Source of the DNA: Burkholderiales bacterium
Lineage (GTDB): Bacteria > Pseudomonadota > Gammaproteobacteria > Burkholderiales > Burkholderiaceae_C
Direction: 5' to 3'
Assembly: GCA_026932425.1 (NCBI GenBank)
Contig: JAIXKN010000099.1
Coordinates: 11,923-58,188 of the forward strand
Length of the DNA stretch: 46,266 nucleotides
Shown here: piece by piece, positions 33,573 to 42,301 of the stretch
How positions within the stretch are numbered: the stretch's first letter is position 1
Layout: every line of letters begins with the position of its first letter
Notes under the pieces: generated by a model
What the model was told of the DNA's origin: nothing
Databases searched by the model: none
Seen by the model: the letters and a program-made list of their open reading frames with translations, nothing else
Program-made: the position numbers and the translations under genes

Positions 33573-33866
33573 TCAACGGCGGCCGCGCCAGAACCCCGGC
33601 CGCCGCCGCTGTGCGGCAACAGCGATCACGCGAAGAACGTCGCTTCCCTCGCGATAGACCAACGAATACGGGAACCGGTGGATCGGCAACACGCGCAGGC
33701 CTTCGTCGGTCGGTGTTCCGAGCCCGGGCGCGGCGGCAATGCGCGCCAATGCCTTCACAGGCTCTTCATGGAAGGCGTGCGCGGCCGTCCACGCGTCGTG
33801 GTCGATATACCAGTCGATGGCCTCCTCCGCATCGGCCTGGGCCTCCGCGGCGATCTCCACCCTCAT
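33573..33866 (-). CDS. ParE/RelE-type toxin
   Basis: A 97-residue toxin of the ParE/RelE superfamily. It starts MRVEIAAEAQADAEEAIDWY (the first helix pair) and contains RVLPIHRFPYSLVYREGSDV, then LRVIAVAAQRRRPGFWRGRR, the beta-sheet core with the typical IYR-like strand and the C-terminal RRP.YW-type motif. ParE toxins poison gyrase and RelE toxins cleave mRNA; the target cannot be told from sequence. The start overlaps the antitoxin stop by ATGA. The module lies between gshA and a broken cas4. Confidence 0.85.
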   Translation of the reverse strand: MRVEIAAEAQADAEEAIDWYIDHDAWTAAHAFHEEPVKALARIAAAPGLGTPTDEGLRVLPIHRFPYSLVYREGSDVLRVIAVAAQRRRPGFWRGRR

Positions 33867-34105
33867 GCGCGCGGCCGGCGGCTCTCGATGCGGGCGGCAA
33901 GCGCCGCCAGGGCCTCGTCCTCGGCAATGAAGCGCAGACGGCCGGCATCCATCTCGGCCACCCGACGCGCGATCTCCGCGTGCCAATCAGGGTGCAGCGC
34001 CGGCGCCGGCAACACGCTGTCGGCCAATGCCTCGACCAACTTCGCGCGCTCCTGGGGCGAGAGCTTGAGCGCGTCCGCAAGCACGGCATCGAGGGAGGGC
34101 GACAT
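33863..34105 (-). CDS. Antitoxin, addiction-module component (TIGR02574-like)
   Basis: An 80-residue protein beginning MSPSLDAVLADALKLSPQER, then AKLVEALADSV, the helix pattern of small addiction-module antitoxins usually paired with ParE/RelE toxins. The following part (HPDWHAEIARRVAEMDAGRL) is typical of the same family, which neutralises the toxin with its C-terminal half. The ATG at 34105 has GGGAG 9 bases upstream; nearby in-frame ATGs overlap that site. It is transcribed first and overlaps the toxin start by 4 bases, as expected for a type II module. Confidence 0.82.
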   Translation of the reverse strand: MSPSLDAVLADALKLSPQERAKLVEALADSVLPAPALHPDWHAEIARRVAEMDAGRLRFIAEDEALAALAARIESRRPRA

Positions 34106-34178
34106 CGGCATCATCTCCCGCAGCATTCCCCGCAACAGCGGGTCATCGGCAGTTTAGCCGCAGGACACCTGCACGGCC

Positions 34179-34440
34179 ATGGACGAGCCCGAACCCTTGC
34201 CGCTTTCTGCCCTGCAGCACTGGGCCTACTGTCCGCGCCAGTGCGGGCTCATCCATCTGGAACAGGCCTTCGACGACAAGGTGCACACGCTGCGCGGGCA
34301 GGCGGTGCACCGGCAGGTCGATGCGCCGGGCATGGAGTTGCGCCGCGGCCTGCGCATCGAGCGCGCGCTGCCGGTGTGGAGCGAACGGCTGGGCCTGGTC
34401 GGCAAGGCCGAACTCCTCGAGTTCGAGCTCGACGGCATGC
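34179..34440 (+). pseudogene. cas4: CRISPR-associated Cas4, truncated remnant
   Basis: The first 86 codons read as Cas4: LPLSALQHWAYCPRQCGLIH, then LEQAFDDKVHTLRGQAVHRQ and WSERLGLVGKAELLEFELDG. The first two Fe-S cysteines (Cys18, Cys22) are present. The nuclease Asp of the GxxD motif reads Glu (GKAE). Homology stops abruptly at about 34437. The ExK motif and the C-terminal cysteine triplet, expected over the next 100 or so residues, are missing, and the frame runs into unrelated sequence. No other cas gene or repeat array is in the window, so this is a scar of a lost CRISPR-Cas locus. Confidence 0.8.
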
Positions 34441-34671
34441 TGGATGCGATCGGATTAAACGCGGGTCACGCGACCGGCGCGGCGGCAAACCAGTCGTCGA
34501 GCGGCAGCGCCGATCGTCGTACCCTACTGCGGCGAGCGCACCGGAAGCCGGCTCAGCTGCGGCATCCTGCGCGCCAGCGCCGGCGGCACAACCCTCATGC
34601 GGACGCATCGCTGCGGCAGGCTCGTAGACTCGGCCAGCGCCGGGCTCGCCCTGCCCGTCGACTTCGAACCG

Positions 34672-35718
34672 ATGCCCGCCCTCGCCCAGCTCCTGCTCCG
34701 CATCGCTGCCGTCCTGCTGCTGGCCGGCAGCATGGCGGCGCACGCGCAGCTCGCCGACCAGGCGCTGACGCTGGAGTCGCTGCCGCGGCCCGAGACGCCG
34801 CCGCCGGAGCGCGGGCCGGTCGTGCCCTCGCAGGTGGAGCGCTGGCGCAACGAGGCGCGTGCCTTCGAGTACGGCGAGGGCATCGAGCGCGACGCGGTGA
34901 AGGCGGCGCAGTTCTATTGCCGCGCCGCGCGCTACGGCGACGCCGAGGCGCAGTACAGCCTGGCCTGGATGCTGACGAACGCGCGCGGCATCGAGCGCGA
35001 CGAGGCGCAGGCGGCGCATCTGTTCGCCGCCGCCGCCGAGCAGGGGCATCCACAGGCGACGGCGATGGCGCAGCGCTTGGGCACGCCGCTGGGCGAACCC
35101 CCGCCCTGCCTGCGCCCGCCCGATGAGGATCCGCCGCTGCTCGCGCAGAGCCGGCCGCCGCCGCCGCGCGAGCTGCTGCCGCGCGGCGGCGGGCGGCCGA
35201 GTCCCTTCCCGAGCCCGACGCTGCTGCCGCCCCCGCCGCCGCCGGCCGGTGCGCCGCCGCAGATCGTGCGCTTCGTCGAGCTCGTCGCGCCCGAGTACCA
35301 GCTGCATCCGCACCTGGTGCTGGCGGTGATCAAGCAGGAATCGAACTTCGATCCGCTGGCGGTGTCGCCGAAGAACGCGCAGGGGCTGATGCAGCTGATC
35401 CCCGACACCGCGCGCCGCTTCAAGGTACGCAACATCATGGATCCGGCGCAGAACCTGCGCGGCGGCATGGCCTACCTGCAGTGGCTGCTCGCGACCTTCG
35501 AGGGCGACCTCTCGCTGGCGCTGGCCGCGTACAACGCCGGCGAGGGTGCGGTCGAGCGCTACCGCGGCATTCCGCCCTACGCCGAGACGCGGCTGTACGT
35601 GCGCAGGATCATCGCGTCGATCAACGGCCAGCGTTCGCACCCGTTCGACGCCAGCATCGCGCCGCCGTCGCAGATGCTGACCCTGCTCAAGGCGCGCGCC
35701 ACGCTCGGCCTGAAGTAA
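34672..35718 (+). CDS. Lytic transglycosylase with Sel1-like repeats
   Basis: A 348-residue periplasmic protein. It has a signal peptide (LLLRIAAVLLLAGSMAAHAQ, residues 7-26) and one to two Sel1/TPR-like repeats (about 70-140; AAQFYCRAARYGDAEAQYSL, then AWMLTNARGI). A proline-rich hinge follows (about 145-195), then an SLT domain whose catalytic Glu223 is in IKQESNFDP. QGLMQLIPDTARRF and AAYNAGEGAV complete the SLT motifs. It cleaves peptidoglycan glycan strands. ATG 34672 is chosen for the signal peptide; the frame starts earlier. The cas4 remnant lies upstream. Confidence 0.9.
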   Translation: MPALAQLLLRIAAVLLLAGSMAAHAQLADQALTLESLPRPETPPPERGPVVPSQVERWRNEARAFEYGEGIERDAVKAAQFYCRAARYGDAEAQYSLAWMLTNARGIERDEAQAAHLFAAAAEQGHPQATAMAQRLGTPLGEPPPCLRPPDEDPPLLAQSRPPPPRELLPRGGGRPSPFPSPTLLPPPPPPAGAPPQIVRFVELVAPEYQLHPHLVLAVIKQESNFDPLAVSPKNAQGLMQLIPDTARRFKVRNIMDPAQNLRGGMAYLQWLLATFEGDLSLALAAYNAGEGAVERYRGIPPYAETRLYVRRIIASINGQRSHPFDASIAPPSQMLTLLKARATLGLK

Positions 35719-35828
35719 GGGGCCGATCACGCAGGGGCTGATGCCAGGGATCTCCCTCGATCCTCCCTCGATCGATGGCGCCCCCCTCGCGCAGCGAGGC
35801 AAGCGGTCCGCTCCCGGGTCGTTCCGGT

Positions 35829-35854
35829 TTGACCGCGCGGCGCGGCGCGGTCAA
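35829..35854. repeat. Perfect 10-bp hairpin
   Basis: TTGACCGCGC at 35829-35838 pairs with GCGCGGTCAA at 35845-35854 over a 6-base loop, 110 bp after the transglycosylase stop and 114 bp before the aldolase start. Without a T-run it is either a terminator-like element or an operator. The rest of this 249-bp gap shows nothing recognisable. Confidence 0.5.
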
Positions 35855-35967
35855 GATCGGCACGAGCGCCGCGCGCTCCGCCGGCCTTGCGGGGGCCGAC
35901 GGGTGTGCGCCACACCGCAAGTCGTGAAGCCAGCCAGCCCAGAGCCCGGACGCAGGAGACGCCGACG

Positions 35968-36774
35968 ATGAACCCCTTCAGACAACTGCTGCTGCGCGCC
36001 GGCCGGACGCCGCCGCTCGGCACCTGGCTGCTCTCGGGCAGCACGCTGCTGGCCGAGGCCGCGGGCTACGCCGGCTTCGACTTCGGCATCATCGACATGG
36101 AGCACGGCCCGTTGGACATGGCCGAGGCGGTGCAGCTGCTGCAGGCGGTGGCATCGACGCGCATGGTGCCGATGCTGCGCGTGCCCTGGAACGACACGGT
36201 CGCCATCAAGCGCGTGCTCGACGCCGGCGCGACGACGCTCGTCGTGCCCTTCGTGCAGAGCGCGGCACAGGCGGCAGCGGCCGTCGCGGCCACGCGCTAC
36301 CCGCCGCAGGGCGTGCGCGGCATGGTCGGGATGAGCCGTGCCTCGCGCTTCGGCACGCAGGCCGACTACCTCGTCAGCGCCAACCGCGGCATCGCGCTGG
36401 TCGTGCAGATCGAGACCGAGGCCGCGGTTGCCGAGCTGCCGGCGATCGCCGCGGTCGATGGCGTCGACGCGATCTTCGTCGGCCCGGCGGACCTCTCGGC
36501 GTCGATGGGCCTGACCGGGCAGCTGCGTCATCCGCGCGTGATCGAGGCGATGGTCGAGATCGCGCGGCGCTGCCGCGCGATCGGCAAGCCGGTGGGCAGC
36601 GTCGGCTCGGACCTCGAGGTGCTGGCGCAATACCGCGCCGCCGGCTACGACTTCCTGGCGATCGACTCGGACCTGGGCCTCTTCATGCAGGGTGCGCAGC
36701 AGGCGATCAGCGCGCTGCGCGGACGCGACGGCGAGCACGTGCACCGCATCGACGGCGGCACCCGCGAGGCCTGA
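35968..36774 (+). CDS. HpcH/HpaI-type class II aldolase
   Basis: A 268-residue metal-dependent aldolase of the HpcH/HpaI family, which splits or joins 2-oxo-3-deoxy acids with pyruvate. Key stretches: GTWLLSGSTLLAEAAGYAGF, FGIIDMEHGPLDM (metal and base region), MLRVPWND (substrate arginine), VQIETEAAV (metal Glu) and IFVGPADLSASMG. Length fits 4-hydroxy-2-oxoheptanedioate aldolase, but the family covers several sugar-acid and aromatic-degradation substrates. The ATG at 35968 has CAGGAGA 10 bases upstream. It is followed 53 bp later by the M16 peptidase gene on the same strand. Confidence 0.88.
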   Translation: MNPFRQLLLRAGRTPPLGTWLLSGSTLLAEAAGYAGFDFGIIDMEHGPLDMAEAVQLLQAVASTRMVPMLRVPWNDTVAIKRVLDAGATTLVVPFVQSAAQAAAAVAATRYPPQGVRGMVGMSRASRFGTQADYLVSANRGIALVVQIETEAAVAELPAIAAVDGVDAIFVGPADLSASMGLTGQLRHPRVIEAMVEIARRCRAIGKPVGSVGSDLEVLAQYRAAGYDFLAIDSDLGLFMQGAQQAISALRGRDGEHVHRIDGGTREA

Positions 36775-36827
36775 ACGAGCGCTGGCCAGGTCACGGGGCC
36801 GGCGGTGGCGGCCCTAAACTGGACCTC

Positions 36828-39707
36828 ATGAAGAAGCTCGCTCTCGCGCTGCTGGCCGCGCTGGCCTGCAGCCTGCCCTGGCATGGCCCGGCGCTGGCCC
36901 GGACCTCCCCCGACGCCACCCCGGCGGCCGAAACCGCCCTGCCCCCGATCCCGCCGCGCGAGGCTGCGCCGGGCGATACCGCGCAGTGGCGGCGGATGGT
37001 GCTGGCCAACGGCATCAAGGTGCTGCTGCTGTCGGACCCCAAGCTCAACGTCTCGTCGGCGGCGCTGGCGGTCGACGTCGGCTCGCTCGCCGACCCGGTC
37101 GATCGCCAGGGCCTGGCGCACTTCCTCGAGCACATGCTCTTCCTGGGCACCGAGAAGTACCCGGATGCAAGCGACTTCGGCGCCTACCTGCAGCAGAACG
37201 GCGGCTACAACAACGCCTACACCGCCGACGATCGCACCAACTACTTCTTCGAGATCCGGCACGAGGCCTTCGAGGGCGCGCTCGACCGCTTCTCGCAGTT
37301 CTTCGTCGCGCCGCTGTTCGACGCCCGCTTCACCGAGCGCGAGATGCACGCGGTCGCCTCCGAGCACCAGAAGAACCTCGAGAACGACCTCTGGCGCGAG
37401 GAGCAGCTGCGCACGCTGGCGTTCACCCCGGGGCATCCGGCACGCCACTTCGGCACCGGCAGCACGCAGACCCTGGCCGGCGTGACGCGCGACGAACTGG
37501 TCGCCTTCTACCGCAGCCACTACGGCGCCGAGCGAATGACGCTCGTGCTCACCGGCCGCGCCGGGCCCGACGAGCTCGAGGCGCTGGCGCAGCGCTACTT
37601 CGCCGCGGTGCCGCGCCTGGCGCAGCCGCCGCTCAGCTACCCGCCCGACTTCCTGCCGCGCAAGGCGGCGCTGCGCATGCTGCGCATGGAGCCGATCAAG
37701 GACCTGCGCCAGCTGCACCTGCTGTTCCCGCTGCCGGCGCTGCAGGGCGACTGGCCGCACAAGTCGGCCGAGCTCCTGGGCTACGTGCTCGGCAACGAGG
37801 GGCCGGGCAGCCTGCTTGCGCGGCTCAAGGCCGAGGGACTTGCGACCAGCCTGTCGGCCGGCGCGAATTCGCCGACCGCGCAGTACGCGGCCTTCGAGCT
37901 GCAGATCGGCCTGACGCCGCAGGGGCTGCGCGAAGTGCCGCGGGTGCTGCAGATGGTCTTCGCGATGCTGCGCCTGATGCGCGAACAGGGTCTGCCCGCG
38001 CACGCCTTCGGCGAACGGCAGACCCTGGCGCGGCTGGACGAGCGCTACCGCGACAAGGGCGAGGGTGCCAACCTCGCCGCGGGGCTCGCAAGCCTCGCGA
38101 TCGACTATCCGCTTGCGGTCGCCGAGCGCGTGCCCTACCTGTGGCTGCAGCAGGACCCGGCCGGCTACGAGGCGCTGCTGGCGCAGCTGCAGCCCGATCG
38201 CATGCTGGTGACGCTGGTCGCCAAGGGCGTGCCCACGGACCGCACCGAGCCCTATTACGGCACGCGCTACAGCTACAGCGAGGACGCGGGTCCGGCCTAT
38301 ACCGCGCTGCTCGATCCGCCGCGCGTCGCCGGGCTGGCGCTGCCCCCGCCCAACCCCTTCGTGCCGGCGCAGACCGAGCTGCAGCCGCTTCAGCCCGCGC
38401 GCCTGATCGACGAACCGGCCTTGACGCTCTACCACGCTCAGGACGGTGAGTTCCAGCGGCCGCAGGCCGCGGTGCTGATGCGGCTGCGTCTGCCGCGCAG
38501 CATCGCCAGCGCACGCAACGCGACGCTGCTGCGCTTCTACGAGGCCTGCGTGCGCGAGGCGCTCAACGAGACCACCTACGCCGCGGCCGAGGCGGGGCAG
38601 CGTTTCGTGCTCAGCGCCTCGCTGGACGGCGTGCTGCTCGTCACCGAAGGCTGGGACGAACCGAGCGCACGGCTGCTCGACGCCGTGATCCCGCAGCTGC
38701 CCGACTGCTCGCTGACGCAGGCGCGCTTTGCCGACCTGAAGGACCGGCTGCTGCGCGAGCTGGCCGCGTTCGAGACCGCCGACGCTTACCTCAGCGTGCG
38801 CGAGACGCGCCGCGCGCTGCTGCGCGAGTTCTACGCGACGCCCACCGAGATGCTGCCGCAGGCGCGCACGGTGACGCTGGACGAGCTGCGCGGCTTTGCC
38901 CGTAGCCTGTGGACGCGAGGCAGGATCGAGGCGCTGGCCTACGGCAACCTCACCGCGGCGCAGGCGCAGGAGCGCGTGCGCCGCGTCGCGTCGGCGCTCG
39001 GCACCCGGGCGCTGCCCGAGGCCGAGCTGCTGCGCCCGCGCCAGTGGATCGGCGTCCGCGGCCAGGACCTGCGCAGCAGCGAGTCGCTGCAGGTCAACAA
39101 CGCGAGCTTGCGCCGCGAGTACCTGCTGGGTGATGACGGCCCGAAGGCGCGCGCGATCGCGCTGGTGCTCGCCTCGGCGATCGCCGAACCCTTCTTCGGC
39201 GAGATGCGCACCCATCAGCAGCTCGGCTACATCGTCCAGGCGACGGCCTTCGAGGACGAGCGTGAGACCGCGGCGCTCTTCCTGCTCCAGTCGGGCGACT
39301 ACGCGGCCGACGAACTCGAGCGCCGCGCCGACGCGTTCATCGCGACGCTGCCGGCGCTGGTCGCGCGACTGCCCGACGAGGCCTGGAAGCACATCGTCGC
39401 CGGGGCGCGCGCAAGGCTGCTGGAGCGCGACAAGAGCATCGCCGAGCGCGCGGCGCGGCTCTTCCGGCTCGCCTTCGACGAGGACGCCGACTGGGGCCGC
39501 ACGCAGGAGACGGTGCAGGCGCTCGATGCGCTCACGCGCGAGCAGGCGGTGCAGGCGCTTTCCGTTGCGCTCGATCCCGGGACGCGGCAGATGCGCAACT
39601 TCCTCGGCTACGCGCGCGGCCAGTCGGCGCCGCCGGGGCTGCCGGTGACGGTGCCGGCCGAAGCCGCCGCGCGCGCGGCCTGGAAGGCGACGCAGCGCTA
39701 CGAGTAG
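36828..39707 (+). CDS. M16 insulinase/pitrilysin-family zinc metallopeptidase
   Basis: A 959-residue periplasmic protease. The signal peptide spans residues 1-24 (LALALLAALACSLPWHGPALA). The inverted zinc motif HFLEH is at residues 98-102, with the downstream Glu in EREMHAVASEHQKN. Four M16 domains are expected, the first two active (residues about 50-480) and the last two structural; the length equals E. coli protease III (about 960). R-x(8)-Y-type substrate motif residues appear near the C-terminus (FFGEMRTHQQLGYIVQA). It degrades small peptides. The gene appears monocistronic and ends 51 bp before the convergent SNF2-like gene. Confidence 0.93.
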   Translation: MKKLALALLAALACSLPWHGPALARTSPDATPAAETALPPIPPREAAPGDTAQWRRMVLANGIKVLLLSDPKLNVSSAALAVDVGSLADPVDRQGLAHFLEHMLFLGTEKYPDASDFGAYLQQNGGYNNAYTADDRTNYFFEIRHEAFEGALDRFSQFFVAPLFDARFTEREMHAVASEHQKNLENDLWREEQLRTLAFTPGHPARHFGTGSTQTLAGVTRDELVAFYRSHYGAERMTLVLTGRAGPDELEALAQRYFAAVPRLAQPPLSYPPDFLPRKAALRMLRMEPIKDLRQLHLLFPLPALQGDWPHKSAELLGYVLGNEGPGSLLARLKAEGLATSLSAGANSPTAQYAAFELQIGLTPQGLREVPRVLQMVFAMLRLMREQGLPAHAFGERQTLARLDERYRDKGEGANLAAGLASLAIDYPLAVAERVPYLWLQQDPAGYEALLAQLQPDRMLVTLVAKGVPTDRTEPYYGTRYSYSEDAGPAYTALLDPPRVAGLALPPPNPFVPAQTELQPLQPARLIDEPALTLYHAQDGEFQRPQAAVLMRLRLPRSIASARNATLLRFYEACVREALNETTYAAAEAGQRFVLSASLDGVLLVTEGWDEPSARLLDAVIPQLPDCSLTQARFADLKDRLLRELAAFETADAYLSVRETRRALLREFYATPTEMLPQARTVTLDELRGFARSLWTRGRIEALAYGNLTAAQAQERVRRVASALGTRALPEAELLRPRQWIGVRGQDLRSSESLQVNNASLRREYLLGDDGPKARAIALVLASAIAEPFFGEMRTHQQLGYIVQATAFEDERETAALFLLQSGDYAADELERRADAFIATLPALVARLPDEAWKHIVAGARARLLERDKSIAERAARLFRLAFDEDADWGRTQETVQALDALTREQAVQALSVALDPGTRQMRNFLGYARGQSAPPGLPVTVPAEAAARAAWKATQRYE

Positions 39708-39758
39708 CGCATCATCGGCCGCGCGTGCGGCGGACCCGGCCGGCGTGCGGTCAGGCGA

Positions 39759-42062
39759 TCAAGACCTCGCGCCTTCGGTCTGCGATGCCTTCGGCGATGA
39801 CGCTTCGGATGCCAGCTCGGATGCAGCTTCCGATGCGCCCTGCGGCGGCATCGCGCCGCGCAGCGCCGCGGCCAGATCCGCGAGCCACTGCGCGAGCGCC
39901 TCGCCGTGCACGAAGCCGTGCTCGGCGCCCGCATCGAGCATGTCGGTCACCGGCACCTCGCGCCGCGGCGCCAGCAGGCGCAGGCTTGCCTGCTCGAAGC
40001 TGTCCTGCAGCAGCAGCTGGGTCACCGGGACGAGCTGCGCCTTGCCGCGCCTGTGCACACGGCCGAAGCGGCGCGAGAGCACGCGCGGATTCCACGGCGC
40101 ATCCAGGTGCGCGACCTGCGCCTGCGGCACGCGCAGCTCGAGCGCACCGCTGCCGGGATCGGCCACCAGCAGCACGCGGCACGACGCCTCGTCGTGAAAG
40201 CGCCGCAGCGCCTCCTGGCGGGCGGGCGGCGCGTCTTCGGCACACCAGCAGGCGGCATCGATGCCGGCGGCCGTCAGCGCCTGCCGCACCGCGCGCAAGG
40301 CCTGCGGCCATTGCCCGAAGGCCACGAGCTTGGCAACCGGAACCTCGCCGCCGTCGAGCAGACCCTGCAGTGCCGCGGCCTTGGCCTCGGCCACTGCCGG
40401 CGCGCCGTCCCCGGCGCACAGCCGCCGCAGGGCCTGCACCTGCGCGACGAGCCGGCGCTGCTTCAGGTCGGGCATCCAGCCCAGGCGCTGCCAACGTTCG
40501 ACGAACGCGGCCAGCGCGGCGCACTGCGCCGCGTGCTCGGCGGCGATCGCCGCGGGCATCGGCACGCCGAGCGTCGTCTCGACGCGCTCGGGCAGTTCGC
40601 CGCGCACCTCGTCGAGCGTTCGCGCCAGCAGCACCGGCGCCAGCGTCTGCCGCAGCGCCTGCAGGTCGTGCAGGCCGCAGAGCGCGCCGCTGTCGTCCCG
40701 CGTTCCATGCGCCTGCAGCAGCGCCGCGTAAGGGCCGGAGCGCTGGTCGTCGACGAAGGCCACGCGCAGCGGCACCTCCGCCGGATGCTGGGTCCAGTCG
40801 GCCGCCGGCAGCACGATCGCCTGCGCGGCCGGCAGGCGCAGCAGCGCCGCCGCGCGCTCGGCATCGATCCACAGATCGCCTCCCGGTGCGCCGTGCGCGG
40901 CCTCGTGCACGATCACGAGTTCGGGGTCCAGCGCGCGCTGGCGCTGCCCATCCTCGGCCACGGTCTCGAGCGGCATCAGGCTCCAGATGCCGGCATCGGC
41001 AGGCAGCGCGCGCTGCCAGGCCGTCAGCTCCTGCCGCGGCGCCAGCACCAGCACGCGTTCGAGCCCGAAGTGCCGCTGCCACAGCAGCGCTGCCGCCAGC
41101 GCCTGGCGCATCGGCTGCAGCGGCGGCGCGTCGGCAAGGATCGCCCGCCCCGCACAGACCGCAAAGAGCGCGCCTTCCACCTGCAGCGGCAGCAGCGGCC
41201 GGTCGCCTGCGGCCACCAGCGCCTGCAGCTCGGCGCTCGCCGGCCCCTGGGGGAAGAGCGCCTCGAGCCGCTCGACGCGCCAGCCGGCATCGCGCACGAG
41301 CGCGAGCTGCGACCAGACCTCCTCGTCGACCTGCAGCTCGTGCCCGGCCTCGCGCGCCGCGCGCAGGAGGCGCGAGACGAAGGCTTCGTCCGGCGGCGCG
41401 GCGTCCGCGGAGAGGCGCTGCCGGGCGAGTTCGTCGAGCGCCGCGGGGCAATCCACGCCGGGCAGCCAGAGCAGCCGCCGCCTAGCCCCGTGGCGCAGCG
41501 CCACACGGCTGCCCGGTGCCTGCGGCCCGGCGGCAAAGGTAGCGGCGCGCGCCGCATCGGCCTGGATCTGCGCGGCCAGCGCCTGCAGGTGCGGGCAGTC
41601 GGCGCTCTCGGAGAGCGCGAAGTCCAGGCAGCTGCACACGGAGGTGCCGGGCTGCGACGAACGCAGCCACAGCGTCGCCGCTTCCTCGCCGGGCAGGCGC
41701 ACTGCGTAGCGGCCGAAGACCTCGCCGCCGTCGGTGCTGAGCTCGAAGTCGACGGCACCGCCATCCGCAGGCAAGGCGGACTGGAGCGCCGCAGGCTCCG
41801 GCGCAGCCGGCTTGCGCGCACGCTTGCGCGCCGCCGGTGCGGCGGCAGCGGCATTCTCGGCCGGCGGCACGGCACGCCTGGGGGCGCGCTTGGCAGCCGC
41901 CGGCGTCGCGATTTCCGGGCTCGGGGGGCTCTTCTTCTCGCCGGGCTCGGCGCTGGCGGCAGCAGCCTTGCCGGCACGCGTTGCGCGCTTGCGCGGCAGC
42001 GCCGGTTTTGAAGATGGCGCCGCTTGCGCCGCGGCGGCGGCGCCTGAGGTCTTGGTGGGCAT
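39759..42062 (-). CDS. SWIM-zinc-finger SNF2-like protein with degenerate ATPase motifs
   Basis: A 767-residue protein. Residues 1-95 are a Lys/Ala/Pro tail like histone H1. A SWIM zinc finger follows (Cys143-x-Cys145-x10-Cys156-x-His158), then a region with the SNF2 helicase layout. The Walker A block, normally ADxMGLGKT, reads ADAPPLQPM (310-318). The DEAH box reads HEAAH (386-390). The motif VI region keeps RFGRVHRRG (about 665), and AQVAHLDAPWNPRVLSRR before it is SNF2-like. ATP hydrolysis is therefore probably lost, yet the frame is open for 2.3 kb. A role in DNA binding or scaffolding is inference. The C-terminal tail is rich in Ser, Glu and Ala. Confidence 0.8.
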   Translation of the reverse strand: MPTKTSGAAAAAQAAPSSKPALPRKRATRAGKAAAASAEPGEKKSPPSPEIATPAAAKRAPRRAVPPAENAAAAAPAARKRARKPAAPEPAALQSALPADGGAVDFELSTDGGEVFGRYAVRLPGEEAATLWLRSSQPGTSVCSCLDFALSESADCPHLQALAAQIQADAARAATFAAGPQAPGSRVALRHGARRRLLWLPGVDCPAALDELARQRLSADAAPPDEAFVSRLLRAAREAGHELQVDEEVWSQLALVRDAGWRVERLEALFPQGPASAELQALVAAGDRPLLPLQVEGALFAVCAGRAILADAPPLQPMRQALAAALLWQRHFGLERVLVLAPRQELTAWQRALPADAGIWSLMPLETVAEDGQRQRALDPELVIVHEAAHGAPGGDLWIDAERAAALLRLPAAQAIVLPAADWTQHPAEVPLRVAFVDDQRSGPYAALLQAHGTRDDSGALCGLHDLQALRQTLAPVLLARTLDEVRGELPERVETTLGVPMPAAIAAEHAAQCAALAAFVERWQRLGWMPDLKQRRLVAQVQALRRLCAGDGAPAVAEAKAAALQGLLDGGEVPVAKLVAFGQWPQALRAVRQALTAAGIDAACWCAEDAPPARQEALRRFHDEASCRVLLVADPGSGALELRVPQAQVAHLDAPWNPRVLSRRFGRVHRRGKAQLVPVTQLLLQDSFEQASLRLLAPRREVPVTDMLDAGAEHGFVHGEALAQWLADLAAALRGAMPPQGASEAASELASEASSPKASQTEGARS

Positions 42063-42301
42063 GCGGGTTCTTCGGGAAAGAGGCCAACTGTAGCCGCAGG
42101 GCTGCGCGCCGGCCCTGCGGCCCTGCGGCGAACAGGCGCGCGGCGCCGCGCTGCGGCGGCTGCACGCAGCATTGCGTTGCATCAAGGCCTGCGCGCGCCG
42201 CCCGCGAAGCCGCTCGGGCGGGGGATGCGCCGTGGGGCGAGCGCGGCGTATGCTGGCGCAGCGCCTTTGCCGCGGGCGCCAGCACGCGCCTGCCGATCCC
42301 G

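Noticed and set aside
33500..34700. CRISPR array near the cas4 remnant
   Set aside because: No regularly spaced repeats are present on either strand.
39800..39850. GATGC-rich tandem repeat at the end of the SNF2-like gene
   Set aside because: It encodes a low-complexity Ser/Ala/Glu tail with imperfect units; ordinary codon repetition explains it.
42150..42301. Possible sigma-54 promoter (TGCACGCAGCATTGC) upstream of the ligase fusion
   Set aside because: The -24 GG is missing and the spacing is off by one base, so it does not meet the -24/-12 consensus.
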